Shown: in pieces, positions 7,242 to 16,817 of the stretch | How the letters are laid out: every line of letters starts with the position of its first letter | How positions within the stretch are numbered: position 1 is the stretch's first letter | DNA from: JAADHI01 sp964451325 | Lineage (GTDB): Bacteria > Nitrospirota > Nitrospiria > SBBL01 > JAADHI01 | NCBI GenBank assembly: GCA_964451325.1 | Contig: CAYVHO010000016.1 | Location: 1-64,000 of the forward strand | Reading direction: 5' to 3' | Length of the DNA stretch: 64,000 nt | The notes under the pieces: model-generated | Seen by the model: the letters and a program-made list of their open reading frames with translations, nothing else | The model's database searches: none | Told to the model about the DNA's origin: nothing | Program-made: the position numbers and the translations under genes

Positions 7242-8921
7242 ATGGGTAGACCTTGGTTAGCGTATTATGAACCGAACGTCCCTGAATCCATCCCGTATCC
7301 AAATGTTCCGCTTTACCAATTATTGAATGACGCTGTATCCCATTTTCCACAAAAAGATGCCCTTTCTTTTTTCGGGAAACGCACGACTTACAAAGCCCTT
7401 GACCTCCAGACAAACCGCTTTGCAAATGCCTTAAAAGGACTGGGAGTCAAAAAGGGGGATCGTGTCGCAGTCATGCTGCCGAATGTCCCGCAATGTGTCA
7501 TCGCCTATTATGGGGCCCTGAAACTTGGGGCCGTTGTCGTCATGACCAACCCGCTCTATGTGGATCGAGAAATACAAGTTCAAATGGCCGATTCTGGTGC
7601 AGAAACCATTATCGCACTGGATTTTTTCTATCCCCGCATCGAATCTGTTCTCAAAAAAACGCCTCTCAAAAATGTGATCTTAACCTCAATTCGGGATGAG
7701 TTACCCTTCTTATTGTCCTTGCTTTATCCCATCAAAGCTAAAAAGGAAGGGCAGTGGATCCAGGTTCCCCAAAAACCACCTGTATATCATATGGCGCAAC
7801 TCATCAAATCTGCCTCAAGTACCGCACCAGACGTCACCGTCGCATCAAACGACCTGGCCCTGCTTCAGTACACGGGTGGCACAACCGGAACCCCCAAAGG
7901 GGTCATGCTGAGTCACGGTAACCTCGTCGCCAACACACTACAATGTCGATACTGGATGACAACCCTCATCGAAGGAGAAGAAATTTTTCTGGCCGTCATC
8001 CCCTTCTTTCATGTTTACGGTATGTCGACTTGTATGAACCTTGCCATTCATTTAGGATCGACCCTTGTGCTTCAGCCGCGTTTTGTCACAAAGGATGTCT
8101 TAAAGGCCATCAAAAAAACACGGCCCACGCTTTTTATGGGAATACAAGCCATGTACGTTGCCATTAACAATTTTCCAAACGTGCACGACTATGACCTCTC
8201 CTCCATTAAAACCTGTATCTCTGGTGCAGGGCCCTTGCATGTCGAAGTCCAACGCAAATTTGAGGCCATTACGGGCGGAAAACTAGTGGAAGGTTTTGGG
8301 CTTTCCGAGTCCTCACCCGTCACCCACTGCAATCCGATTAGTGGAAAAAGAAAACCCGGAAGCATCGGATTTCCCTTTCCAGATACCGATGCAAAAATTG
8401 TAGACGAAGAAACCGGCTCAAAAACACTTGGCATCGGCGAAATTGGGGAACTGATCGTCAAAGGCCCACAAGTCATGCAGGGCTATTGGAAGAAAGAAGA
8501 TGAAACAGCCCAGACCCTACGCGATGGCTGGCTCTATACAGGCGATATGGCAAAGATGGATGAAGAAGGATACTTCTTTATTGTGGATCGCAAAAAAGAC
8601 ATGATCAAAACAAAAGGTGAAAATGTCTATCCACGCGATGTAGAGGAGGTTCTTTTTGAACACCCCAAAGTCCTGGATGCGGTTGTGGTCGGTCTACCCG
8701 ATCATTTTGCGGGTGAAATCATCAAAGCCTATCTTGTGCTGAAAGAAGGAGAATCCGCCACAGAAGAAGAAATCATTGTGTTTTGTACCGAAAGACTCGC
8801 TAAATTTAAAGTCCCCAAACATGTCGATTTTCGGAAGGAGCTCCCAAAAACCATCATCGGCAAAATACTCAGACGCGTTTTGCTTGATGAAGAAATGAAA
8901 AAAGTGAAAGGGGCTTCATGA
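7242..8921 (+). CDS. fadD: Long-chain acyl-CoA synthetase (AMP-forming)
   Basis: This enzyme activates fatty acids to acyl-CoA with ATP, the entry step of beta-oxidation. The AMP-binding loop is LLQYTGGTTGTPKGVMLSHG (about residues 206-225). It is followed by VEGFGLSESSPVTHCNP and YTGDMAKMDEEGYFFIVDR, and ends with the C-terminal lysine loop KTIIGKILRRVL. The length of 559 residues fits FadD-type ligases. The start has a strong AAGGAGG site. It is the first gene of the beta-oxidation operon, and its stop overlaps the thiolase start (ATGA). Chain-length preference cannot be read from the sequence. Confidence 0.92.
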   Translation: MGRPWLAYYEPNVPESIPYPNVPLYQLLNDAVSHFPQKDALSFFGKRTTYKALDLQTNRFANALKGLGVKKGDRVAVMLPNVPQCVIAYYGALKLGAVVVMTNPLYVDREIQVQMADSGAETIIALDFFYPRIESVLKKTPLKNVILTSIRDELPFLLSLLYPIKAKKEGQWIQVPQKPPVYHMAQLIKSASSTAPDVTVASNDLALLQYTGGTTGTPKGVMLSHGNLVANTLQCRYWMTTLIEGEEIFLAVIPFFHVYGMSTCMNLAIHLGSTLVLQPRFVTKDVLKAIKKTRPTLFMGIQAMYVAINNFPNVHDYDLSSIKTCISGAGPLHVEVQRKFEAITGGKLVEGFGLSESSPVTHCNPISGKRKPGSIGFPFPDTDAKIVDEETGSKTLGIGEIGELIVKGPQVMQGYWKKEDETAQTLRDGWLYTGDMAKMDEEGYFFIVDRKKDMIKTKGENVYPRDVEEVLFEHPKVLDAVVVGLPDHFAGEIIKAYLVLKEGESATEEEIIVFCTERLAKFKVPKHVDFRKELPKTIIGKILRRVLLDEEMKKVKGAS

Positions 8922-10108
8922 AGGACATCGCCATTATCGAAGGTTTACGCACACCCATCGGAAACTTAGGTGGCGCACTCAAAGAGATCACCAATCAGAA
9001 GATGGGCGAAACCATCGTCCGCGAATTGCTCAAACGTTCTGAAATCGATCCTGCCCTCATTGAAGAAGTGATTTTTGGCTGTGTCGGTCAATACAGCGAT
9101 GCCACAAATCTCTCCCGTGTCATCGCCCTCATGGCGGGTATTCCCATTACGACACCAGCCTACACCGTGGCAAGAAACTGTGCTTCCGGGATGCAAGCGG
9201 TAGTCAATGCCTGCCAAAACATCATTTGTGAAGATGCCGATGTGCAAGTGGCAGGCGGCGTCGAAAACATGAGTCTCGCGCCTTTTATTTCACGGGACAT
9301 GCGTTTTGGACAACGCCTCAAACATTCTCAAATGATTGATACGATTTGGGAAGGACTCACCGACGGCTTCTGTGGTCAGATCATGGGCAATACCGCAGAA
9401 AATCTCGCGGAAGAATTTAAAATCTCTCGACAGGAACAAGATCAATACGCCGTCGAAAGTCACAAACGCGCCTTCCGCGCCACACGTGAAGGTAAATTCC
9501 GTGACGAAATCCTGCCCATCTCTATTCCAAAAAGGGTTGCGGGAAAAGAAGTCACGGCCGAAACCTTTGCACAGGACGAAGGCCCCAACATCGCCCTCAC
9601 GGAACAAATGCTCGGACTTTATCCCACCATCTTTAAAGAAGGCGGTTCCGTCACACCGGGAAATGCCTGCCCCATCAGCGACGGCGCTGCCGCGCTTGTG
9701 ATTATGTCGGGCGAAAAAGCAAAAGCGCTCGGGAAAGAACCACTCGGCTATGTGCGTGGCTACGCCTCTGTGGGGGTTGAACCCTCCCGTATGGGCATTG
9801 GCCCTGCAATCGCCATCCCGGCGGCCCTCAAAAAAGCCAAGCTCTCGCTTTCTGACATGGAACTCATCGAAGTCAACGAAGCCTTTGCTGTGCAATATCT
9901 TGCCGTCGAACGCGAACTCAAACTCAAACGAGACATCACCAATGTCAATGGCGGTGCGATTGCACTCGGACACCCTGTTGGCATGAGCGGCACACGTCTC
10001 ATCATCACACTACTCAAAGAAATGAAACGTCGCAATCTTTCACTCGGCGTCGCCTCACTATGTGTTGGTGGTGGACTGGGTTCAGCCATGGTACTTGAAC
10101 GAAAATAG
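8918..10108 (+). CDS. fadA: Acyl-CoA acyltransferase (thiolase)
   Basis: Thiolase cleaves 3-ketoacyl-CoA with CoA, the last step of the cycle. The nucleophilic cysteine sits in VARNCASGMQAVVNAC (near residue 88). The other active-site elements are NVNGGAIALGHPVGMSGTR and CVGGGLGSAMVLE. The length of 396 residues is standard. It is translationally coupled to the synthetase upstream and followed after 12 bases by the hydroxyacyl-CoA dehydrogenase. Alone, the sequence cannot separate degradative thiolase from acetoacetyl-CoA thiolase; the operon favours degradation. Confidence 0.92.
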   Translation: MKDIAIIEGLRTPIGNLGGALKEITNQKMGETIVRELLKRSEIDPALIEEVIFGCVGQYSDATNLSRVIALMAGIPITTPAYTVARNCASGMQAVVNACQNIICEDADVQVAGGVENMSLAPFISRDMRFGQRLKHSQMIDTIWEGLTDGFCGQIMGNTAENLAEEFKISRQEQDQYAVESHKRAFRATREGKFRDEILPISIPKRVAGKEVTAETFAQDEGPNIALTEQMLGLYPTIFKEGGSVTPGNACPISDGAAALVIMSGEKAKALGKEPLGYVRGYASVGVEPSRMGIGPAIAIPAALKKAKLSLSDMELIEVNEAFAVQYLAVERELKLKRDITNVNGGAIALGHPVGMSGTRLIITLLKEMKRRNLSLGVASLCVGGGLGSAMVLERK

Positions 10109-10120
10109 GGAGGCCAAACC

Positions 10121-11329
10121 ATGTACATTTATAAAGCAGCAGTGATCGGTGCAGGCACCATGGGCGCGGGCATTGCGCAAGTCATTACCTACTCAGGTCT
10201 TCCCGTTATTTTACGAGACGTCACGCAGGAAGCGGTAGATAAAGGATTGGCAACCGTTCGAAAAATCTATCAGGGACGGGTCGATAAAGGAAAAATGACT
10301 GCGGCTGAATTAGAACAAAAGATGGCTCTCGTGAGTGGTGCGACAGACGATACGGGTTTTTCTGATGTCGATATCGTCATTGAAGCGATTTACGAAGACC
10401 TTGAAGCCAAACAAAAACTTTTTCAAGCCCTGGAAAAAGTTTGCCCCGAAGGATGTATTTTCGCCAGTAATACCTCTTCTTTGCCTATTTCGGCGATTGC
10501 CTCAGCCACAAAAAAACCTGATAAAGTCATCGGCATGCATTTTTTTAATCCCGCACCCGTCATGAAATTGGTCGAAGTCGTACCCGGTCTTGGCACATCT
10601 CAGGAAACCATTGATGACGTCGTGCTCTTTTCAGAGAGTTTGAGAAAAATTCCGATTCGTGTACAGGAGTGCGCGGGATTTCTGGTCAATCGGCTGCTCA
10701 TGCCTTATCTCAACGAAGCCGCTATTGCCCTTCAAGAAGGGGCTGCCTCCGCAAAAGAAATCGACGACGCGCTGGTCAAACTCGGCATGCCCATGGGGCC
10801 ACTCACGCTTTTTGACATGGTGGGTATTGATGTCTCTGTTAAAGTCGCCGACATCCTGCACGACGCCTACGGGACACGTGCAACAGCTGCCCGTATCCTG
10901 CGGGAACTGGATCAAGCCGGACGCTTCGGTTTAAAAAATGGGGCGGGTTTTTATGATTATGCCGACGATAAAAAAGGCGACCTCAATAGCCTTATCCAAA
11001 AAGTTCAAGCCGAAGGCACAGCAAAAACTGACTTTTCAGCCAATCGTATCATCATGCCCATGATCAATGAAGCCGTTATCTCGCTGCAAGAAGGGGTGGC
11101 TTCTGCCGAAGACATCGACATTGCAATGATGGCGGGTACGGGATTTCCGCAGGATAAAGGGGGGCCCTTGCATTATGCCGATCAAATTGGCGTGGATCTC
11201 GTTTTGTCCGAACTAAAAGCCTTGTGCGAAACACTCGGAGATCGTTTCTGGCCCGCCCCTATGCTCAAACGTATGGTCCAGGGCGGATATCTGGGTAAAA
11301 AATCAGGGAAAGGCTTTTTCCAATATTAA
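10121..11329 (+). CDS. 3-hydroxyacyl-CoA dehydrogenase
   Basis: This NAD-dependent enzyme oxidises 3-hydroxyacyl-CoA. The N-terminal Rossmann domain shows AAVIGAGTMGAGIAQV. It is followed by IFASNTSSLPISAIA and VIGMHFFNPAPVMKLVEVVP, which hold the catalytic serine and histidine. Two C-terminal 3HCDH domains follow (about 185-285 and 310-402), the second with GGPLHYADQIG. With 402 residues it is longer than the 280-residue butyryl type because the C-terminal domain is duplicated, as in the dehydrogenase half of FadB but without the hydratase half. It lies inside the beta-oxidation operon. Confidence 0.92.
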   Translation: MYIYKAAVIGAGTMGAGIAQVITYSGLPVILRDVTQEAVDKGLATVRKIYQGRVDKGKMTAAELEQKMALVSGATDDTGFSDVDIVIEAIYEDLEAKQKLFQALEKVCPEGCIFASNTSSLPISAIASATKKPDKVIGMHFFNPAPVMKLVEVVPGLGTSQETIDDVVLFSESLRKIPIRVQECAGFLVNRLLMPYLNEAAIALQEGAASAKEIDDALVKLGMPMGPLTLFDMVGIDVSVKVADILHDAYGTRATAARILRELDQAGRFGLKNGAGFYDYADDKKGDLNSLIQKVQAEGTAKTDFSANRIIMPMINEAVISLQEGVASAEDIDIAMMAGTGFPQDKGGPLHYADQIGVDLVLSELKALCETLGDRFWPAPMLKRMVQGGYLGKKSGKGFFQY

Positions 11330-11354
11330 CCGTAATATTACAGAGGAGAGACGA

Positions 11355-12134
11355 TTGGCAGACCCACTTGTAAGTTATACGGAAGACGGCCCCATCGCAA
11401 TTGTCACCATCAGCAACCCGCCAAAAAATGTGCTGACCATTCCCTTAATCGAAGCCTTTGAAACTGTCGTTGAGGATCTTGAAAAAAAAGAGGGAATCAA
11501 AGCAATCGTCATCACAGGTTCTGGTCCAATATTTATTGCGGGTGCAGACATCAAAGTCATCGCATCCATCAAATCACCCGAAGCAGGAGAAGCCCTTGCC
11601 AGACGTGGACAAGCCCTCTTTAACAAAATTGAGCAAATGCAAAAAGTGGTCATCGCAGCCATCAACGGTTATTGTCTAGGCGGCGGCATGGAACTCGCGA
11701 TGGCCTGTCACCTGCGTATCTTGGGAGACCGTGTACGGATGGGACAACCCGAGATCAATCTGGGCATCATCCCTGGTTTTGGCGGCACGCAACGTCTGCC
11801 CCGAATCGTCGGACAGGCCAAGGCCATTGAACTTATTTTAAGTGGCGACATGATCAATGCCGAAGAAGCAAAACGCATCGGACTTGCAAACAAGGTTGTG
11901 CCAGAGGGGGAAGTCTTAAAACAAGCCTTAGGACTCGCAAAAAAAATCGCATCAAAAAGCCGATCTGCGATTGAAGCCATTATGAAGGCCATCGAAGAAG
12001 GCATGAACGAACCACTCTCCATTGGTTTGGGCCGTGAAGCCCAGTTGTTTGGTCAGATCTGCCAAACCGAAGATATGCGGGAAGGCATTACCGCCTTCCT
12101 TGAAAAACGTCAACCCAAGTTTCAAGACAAATAA
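11355..12134 (+). CDS. Enoyl-CoA hydratase
   Basis: This crotonase-family enzyme hydrates 2-enoyl-CoA. The oxyanion-hole segments FIAGADIKVIASI and INGYCLGGGMELAMACH are clear, as are the catalytic region PEINLGIIPGFGGTQRLPR and the C-terminal helices. The length of 259 residues is typical. The start codon is TTG, preceded by GAGGAGAG at good spacing; no nearby ATG would keep the conserved N-terminus. It is a separate protein here, whereas in many proteobacteria hydratase and dehydrogenase are fused in FadB. Confidence 0.92.
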   Translation: MADPLVSYTEDGPIAIVTISNPPKNVLTIPLIEAFETVVEDLEKKEGIKAIVITGSGPIFIAGADIKVIASIKSPEAGEALARRGQALFNKIEQMQKVVIAAINGYCLGGGMELAMACHLRILGDRVRMGQPEINLGIIPGFGGTQRLPRIVGQAKAIELILSGDMINAEEAKRIGLANKVVPEGEVLKQALGLAKKIASKSRSAIEAIMKAIEEGMNEPLSIGLGREAQLFGQICQTEDMREGITAFLEKRQPKFQDK

Positions 12135-12139
12135 AGACT

Positions 12140-12232
12140 GCCCCTCCCTCAATCCCTCCCCCATTACACGGTGGCGGGAAACTTGCTCCCTCCCCATGTA
12201 AAGCGGGGAAGGCATTGGGTGGGAGCGAACAC
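12140..12232. repeat. REP-like palindromic unit between hydratase and dehydrogenase genes
   Basis: The spacer holds two CTCCCTC runs and a hairpin with GCTCCC paired to GGGAGC (about 12188-12229), plus an inner TCCCC/GGGGA pair. It resembles extragenic palindromes found within operons. No second copy is evident in the window, so membership in a repeat family is unproven. Confidence 0.4.
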
Positions 12233-12246
12233 AGAAGGGAGAGCCG

Positions 12247-13407
12247 ATGGACTTTATCTTTACCGAAGAACAAACCATGCTCCGAGACATGGTTCGGAAA
12301 TTTGTTGATCAGGAGATTAAACCGCTCGCCCAGCAAATCGACAAAGAACACAATGTCGCACTGGTTCAAGGCATTCTCAAAAAAGCCGCCCCCCTTGGAT
12401 TACTGGGTATCCCCTTTCCTGAAAAATACGGTGGCTCAAACATGGGGGAGATGGGTTATGCCATTCTACTTGAAGAGCTTTCACGCGGATGCGCATCCAC
12501 CAGCGTGACAATCGGCGCGCACATTGGTTTGGCAGGCACTTCTATCCTCATCGGGGGGAGTGAGGCCCAAAAAGAAAAATACCTCAACCCTTTGGCTTTG
12601 GGCGAAAAACTCGGGGCCTATGCACTCACCGAGCCGGGCGCGGGTTCAGATGCCGCAAGTCTGCAACTCTCTGCCAAAGAGGACGGAAATCACTATATCT
12701 TAAACGGCACAAAACTCTGGATTACAAATGGCGATATTGCGGATACCATTGTGGTTTATGGTCTCAGCAATCCAGAACTCAAAGCCAGGGGTGGTATCAC
12801 CGCTTTTATTGTTGACGCCGATACGCCCGGTTTTTCGGCCAACCGCATCGAAGATAAAATGGGTCTGCGCGGTTCCGCCACGGCAGAACTTGTTTTTCAA
12901 GATGTGCGTGTCCCGACAGAAAACATACTCGGAGAAGTCGGTATGGGTTTTGTGATCGCCATGCAAACCCTAGACGAATCCCGTCTCTCCTTGGCCGCCG
13001 CCTGTATTGGTGCCGCAAAAGAAGTACTGGCCATGTCTGTCGATTTTTCAAAAAAACGTGTCGCCTTTAAACAAGCCATCGCTCAATTTCAGGCCATTCA
13101 GTTTATGATCGCAGACATGACGGCTGAAATATTCCAAATGGAATCCATCGTCTACCGCACCGCCTGGATGTATGACCAGGGCACAAAAATTCCAAGAGAA
13201 GGTGCGATTTGCAAATTATTTTGCTCCGAGGCCTTAGATCGCATCGTGGATAAAGCCGTTCAAATTCATGGGGGAAATGGCTTTATGGGGGAACATCCCG
13301 TCGAGCGTTTTTACCGCGATTCACGGGTCAACCGGATTTTTGAAGGCACCAGTGAAATTCAACGCATGGTCATTGCGGAAGATGTTCTGAAAAAAGGGAG
13401 TTATTGA
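12247..13407 (+). CDS. Acyl-CoA dehydrogenase
   Basis: This FAD enzyme oxidises acyl-CoA to enoyl-CoA and passes electrons to ETF. The signatures are AYALTEPGAGSDAASLQ for FAD and substrate binding, LWITNGDIADTIVVY, and the C-terminal QIHGGNGFMGEHPVERFYRD with the catalytic glutamate in RIFEGTSEIQR. The length of 386 residues is standard for short/medium-chain enzymes. A good ribosome site (AGAAGGGAG) precedes the start. Its stop overlaps the etfB start (TGATG), linking it directly to its electron acceptor. Confidence 0.93.
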   Translation: MDFIFTEEQTMLRDMVRKFVDQEIKPLAQQIDKEHNVALVQGILKKAAPLGLLGIPFPEKYGGSNMGEMGYAILLEELSRGCASTSVTIGAHIGLAGTSILIGGSEAQKEKYLNPLALGEKLGAYALTEPGAGSDAASLQLSAKEDGNHYILNGTKLWITNGDIADTIVVYGLSNPELKARGGITAFIVDADTPGFSANRIEDKMGLRGSATAELVFQDVRVPTENILGEVGMGFVIAMQTLDESRLSLAAACIGAAKEVLAMSVDFSKKRVAFKQAIAQFQAIQFMIADMTAEIFQMESIVYRTAWMYDQGTKIPREGAICKLFCSEALDRIVDKAVQIHGGNGFMGEHPVERFYRDSRVNRIFEGTSEIQRMVIAEDVLKKGSY

Positions 13408-14201
13408 TGAATATCGCCGTCTGTATCAAACAAGTGCCTGCGACGGAATCCAAAATCAAACCCGCAGCCGATGGTAAAGATATCGACCGTACAGGCCTGT
13501 CGTTTGTCGTGAATCCTTACGATGAATTTGGTGTCGAAGAGGCCCTCAAAATTAAGGAACAAGTGGGCAGAGGGACAGTCACCGTGATCAGCATCGGCGA
13601 AGACAAAGTCACCGAAGCCTTGCGTACCTGTCTCGCGATGGGTGCAGATCGGGCCATTCACATCAAAGATTCGGCTTTACGTGGCAGCGATACCCATGCG
13701 ATTGCGCGTGTATTGAGCGCAGCGCTTCAAAAAGAAAACTACGACATTATTTTTTTTGGAAAACAAGCTATTGACGATGATAGCGGCGCAGTGGGGATTC
13801 ACGTCGCAGAAATGATGAATCTACCCCATGTCGCCGCCATCAATAAACTTGAAGTCTCGTCAGAGGACAAAAAAGCCATCGCCCATCGGCAGATTGAGGG
13901 GGGCACAGAAATCATCGATATCCCCTTGCCTGCAATTTTCACCTGTCAAAAAGAACTCAATGAACCCCGTTATGCCTCACTGCCAGGCATCATGAAGGCC
14001 AAACAAAAACCCATGACCGTACTTGGCCTCGTAGACCTGCACATCCCCACAGATTCCGTCGGGGCGGACAAGGCCATGATTTCCTGTGAGCAACTCACAC
14101 CACCTCCGACTCGTGCGGCGGGAACACCGCTTGAAGGCAATGTAGAAGAGGCTGTTTCAGAATTGGTCCGACTGCTTCACGAAGAGGCAAAAGTTTTTTA
14201 G
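13407..14201 (+). CDS. etfB: Electron transfer flavoprotein beta subunit
   Basis: EtfB binds AMP and, with EtfA, carries electrons from acyl-CoA dehydrogenases to the quinone pool. The N-terminus MNIAVCIKQVPATESKIKP, FVVNPYDEFGVEEALKIKE and the nucleotide-binding segment FFGKQAIDDDSGAVG are typical. The ATG at 13407 overlaps the upstream stop and has AAAGGGAG in front; a TTG three bases earlier is less likely. Its 264 residues are the normal length. Confidence 0.94.
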   Translation: MNIAVCIKQVPATESKIKPAADGKDIDRTGLSFVVNPYDEFGVEEALKIKEQVGRGTVTVISIGEDKVTEALRTCLAMGADRAIHIKDSALRGSDTHAIARVLSAALQKENYDIIFFGKQAIDDDSGAVGIHVAEMMNLPHVAAINKLEVSSEDKKAIAHRQIEGGTEIIDIPLPAIFTCQKELNEPRYASLPGIMKAKQKPMTVLGLVDLHIPTDSVGADKAMISCEQLTPPPTRAAGTPLEGNVEEAVSELVRLLHEEAKVF

Positions 14202-14253
14202 AGCAAAAAAACAAAACAGCACTTTTTTGAGCAAAACTGATAAGGACATCAAT

Positions 14254-15246
14254 ATGGGGCAAATTCTAGTCTTTTCCGAACAACGAAATGGAAAACTCAA
14301 ACGTGTTGCCTTGGAAGCACTCGGCGCTGCACGCGATCTGGCATCTCAAACAAATGCAAAAGTTACAGCCATTCTCATAGGTGAAAATATCGCTTCACAA
14401 ACAAAAGCCTTAAGTACAAGAGGCGCAGATACGGTTTTTGTCGTTGATGATCCCGCTTTTGCACAATATTCCTCAGAAGGCTACGCGACGGTCATCGCCG
14501 ATATCGCAAAAAAAGAAGACACTTCATTGATTTTAATGGGTGCAACAGCGATGGGCAAAGACCTTGGCCCCAAAGTGGCTGCAAAACTTGGCGGCCCTTT
14601 TGCTGGAGATTGCATCAAATTAGAATGCAATCGCGAAGAAAAAATCACCGCAACACGTCCCATGTACGGTGGCAAAATTATTTCAATGGTGCGCAGCCAT
14701 ACAAACAAATACCAAGTGGTCACGCTGCGTCCCAATGTCTTTCCCCTCAATCAAGCCGATGAAAATAAAGAAACCGTACTCGAAAAGATAGACACACTGC
14801 CCGACCTTTCTTCGATGAAAGCCGTCATCAAAGAAATTCTTGCCAGCGCGAATACAAAAATAGACTTAACTGAAGCCGACATCATCGTATCCGGTGGACG
14901 TGGCTTGAAAGCCCCGGAAAATTTTGCCTTGATTGAAGCACTGGCCGAGGCACTGGGCGCTGCCGTGGGCGCCTCACGTGCCGCAGTGGATGCGGGCTGG
15001 AAACCCCACAGCTATCAAGTCGGTTTGACCGGGAAAACGGTCTCCCCTTCTCTTTACATTGCTTGTGGTATTTCTGGTGCGATTCAACATCAGGCGGGCA
15101 TGTCTTCTTCAAAATACATCGTTGCAATCAATAAAGATATAAATGCCCCTATTTTCAAAATAGCAAACTACGGTATTGTCGGTGATCTTTTTGAAATTGT
15201 GCCTTTGTTGACAGAAGCGATTAAAACCATTAAAAATGGAGAGTAA
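14254..15246 (+). CDS. etfA: Electron transfer flavoprotein alpha subunit
   Basis: EtfA carries the FAD that shuttles electrons. The C-terminal FAD domain has IIVSGGRGLKAPENF, GAAVGASRAAVDAGW, QVGLTGKTVSPSLYIACGIS and GAIQHQAGM. The N-terminal domain shows ETF fold features such as LILMGATAMGKDLGPKVAAK. I start at the ATG at 14254, 8 bases after AAGGAC; an upstream TTG at 14227 would add nine residues outside the conserved fold. It forms the heterodimer with the preceding gene product. Confidence 0.94.
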   Translation: MGQILVFSEQRNGKLKRVALEALGAARDLASQTNAKVTAILIGENIASQTKALSTRGADTVFVVDDPAFAQYSSEGYATVIADIAKKEDTSLILMGATAMGKDLGPKVAAKLGGPFAGDCIKLECNREEKITATRPMYGGKIISMVRSHTNKYQVVTLRPNVFPLNQADENKETVLEKIDTLPDLSSMKAVIKEILASANTKIDLTEADIIVSGGRGLKAPENFALIEALAEALGAAVGASRAAVDAGWKPHSYQVGLTGKTVSPSLYIACGISGAIQHQAGMSSSKYIVAINKDINAPIFKIANYGIVGDLFEIVPLLTEAIKTIKNGE

Positions 15247-15300
15247 TGATTCGTTAAGCAAGATGGACCATTACTCCGTAGCACTTACTTAGGGAAATCG

Positions 15301-16611
15301 ATGTCTGATAAATTTGATGTCGCCATCGTCGGTGCTGGCCCTTCGGGTTCCGCTGCCGCGCTGACCTTGGCAAAAGCCGGTTTGTCTGTGGTTGTTTTTG
15401 AACGGGGGGAGTTTCCCGGTTCTAAAAACATGTTTGGCGGGGTACTCTATACGCCAATTCTCGACAAACTTGTGCCTAATTTTTGGAAAGAAGCACCCCT
15501 TGAACGACATATTGTCAAGCGGCGTTTTGGACTTTTTTCTGAATCCTCAGAGGCCGCTTTTGAATTTCGCTGTGAAGATTTCAATCAAAAACCACCCTTC
15601 AATCAAAGCTTCTCTGCACTACGCGCACAATTTGATCCCTGGCTCGCAAAAAAAGCAGAAGACGCCGGTGCATTGATTATTACAGAAACGGTCGTAGATG
15701 ACCTGCTTTGGAAAGACGGAAAGGTCATCGGGGTCAAGGCGCGGCGCGAAGGAGGTGAAATAGAAGCCGACGTTGTCATTGCCGCCGATGGAGTGAACTC
15801 TTTTCTCGCAAAAAAAAGTGGACTGCGTAAAAACTTCACTTGGAATGTGCTCGCTGTTGCTGCAAAAGAAATTATCGCATTGCCCAGAGGCACCATCGAA
15901 GACCGTTTTGGACTTGAAGGAGATGAAGGCCTTGCGATGGAATGTTTTGGAGATGTTGTGGCTGGAACGGTGGGTGCAGGATTTATTTATACCAACAAAG
16001 AAACACTTTCCGTAGGGGTCGCCTGCTCAATCAACGCCTTCATCGACAAAAAAATCGTGCCCAATGACCTGCTCGAGCGCTTTAAAGCCCACCCCAGCAT
16101 CCGCCGTCTTATCCGAGGAGGAGAAACCCTTGAATATGCCGGACACATGATCCCGGAAGGGGGTCACAAACAAGTCCCGGAAGTCATTGCCGACGGGCTA
16201 TTACTCGTGGGAGATGCGGCACACCTGGTGAATGCCTCTTTTTATCATGAAGGCACGAACCTTGCGATGGCTTCAGGCCTTTTTGCGGCAGAAACCATTA
16301 TTGAAGCAAAAAAGAAAGAAGACTTTTCACAACGAGGACTCAAAAGCTATTTAAAAAAACTGGAAGAAAGCTTTGTTTTAAAAGATCTCAAAAAATATCG
16401 TCAGGTCGAAGATTGGGCCCATAAAAATGGCCGTTTTTTCAAAGAATATCCCGACCTCATGTTGGATGTCTTGAAGGATTATTTCACCATTTCCGAAATA
16501 CCAAAGACCATTATCCAACAAAATATTGTTAAAAAACTCCGTTCACAACTCAAACCTTTGCGAACACTCGTTGAACTCAACCGTTTCAGAAAAAGCTTCT
16601 TTTCTTCTTAA
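15301..16611 (+). CDS. fixC: FixC-like FAD oxidoreductase (ETF dehydrogenase)
   Basis: This flavoprotein probably takes electrons from EtfAB and passes them to quinone, like ETF-quinone oxidoreductase. The dinucleotide motif DVAIVGAGPSGSAAALTLAK opens the protein, FPGSKNMFGGVLYTPILD is typical of FixC/ETF-QO, and LLLVGDAAHLVNASFYHEGT closes the FAD site. The 436 residues match FixC, which lacks the C-terminal 4Fe-4S domain of mitochondrial-type ETF-QO and normally pairs with a separate ferredoxin, FixX. No fixX follows; a lipoprotein gene comes next. The last codons are repeated after that lipoprotein gene. Confidence 0.9.
   Translation: MSDKFDVAIVGAGPSGSAAALTLAKAGLSVVVFERGEFPGSKNMFGGVLYTPILDKLVPNFWKEAPLERHIVKRRFGLFSESSEAAFEFRCEDFNQKPPFNQSFSALRAQFDPWLAKKAEDAGALIITETVVDDLLWKDGKVIGVKARREGGEIEADVVIAADGVNSFLAKKSGLRKNFTWNVLAVAAKEIIALPRGTIEDRFGLEGDEGLAMECFGDVVAGTVGAGFIYTNKETLSVGVACSINAFIDKKIVPNDLLERFKAHPSIRRLIRGGETLEYAGHMIPEGGHKQVPEVIADGLLLVGDAAHLVNASFYHEGTNLAMASGLFAAETIIEAKKKEDFSQRGLKSYLKKLEESFVLKDLKKYRQVEDWAHKNGRFFKEYPDLMLDVLKDYFTISEIPKTIIQQNIVKKLRSQLKPLRTLVELNRFRKSFFSS
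16586..16607. repeat. 22-bp direct repeat, left copy
   Basis: The sequence around AGAAAAAGCTTCTTTTC at the end of the FixC-like gene recurs exactly at 18492-18513. The two copies bracket the lipoprotein gene. This suggests insertion or duplication at the 3' end of the operon. Confidence 0.75.
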
Positions 16612-16817
16612 GCAATATTCCTTACAGCCATGCCAACAATTCGAATAGACGTTTAAGTGTAAACCATGGCGCCGTATGCGATAAGAGTAAGCGACGATTT
16701 CATGGTAGGACATCATTTTGATATCCCTATTTTTCGTTGTTTTAAAAAAATGAGAAGTTATTCTATAGTCTTGTTATGTGTTAAAGCTACCAGAAAACTA
16801 ACCGTGAGAGGGATCTT

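Noticed and set aside
9290..9973. 227-codon minus-strand frame opposite the thiolase gene
   Set aside because: It is antisense to a strongly conserved thiolase; the composition is that of a reverse-complement shadow.
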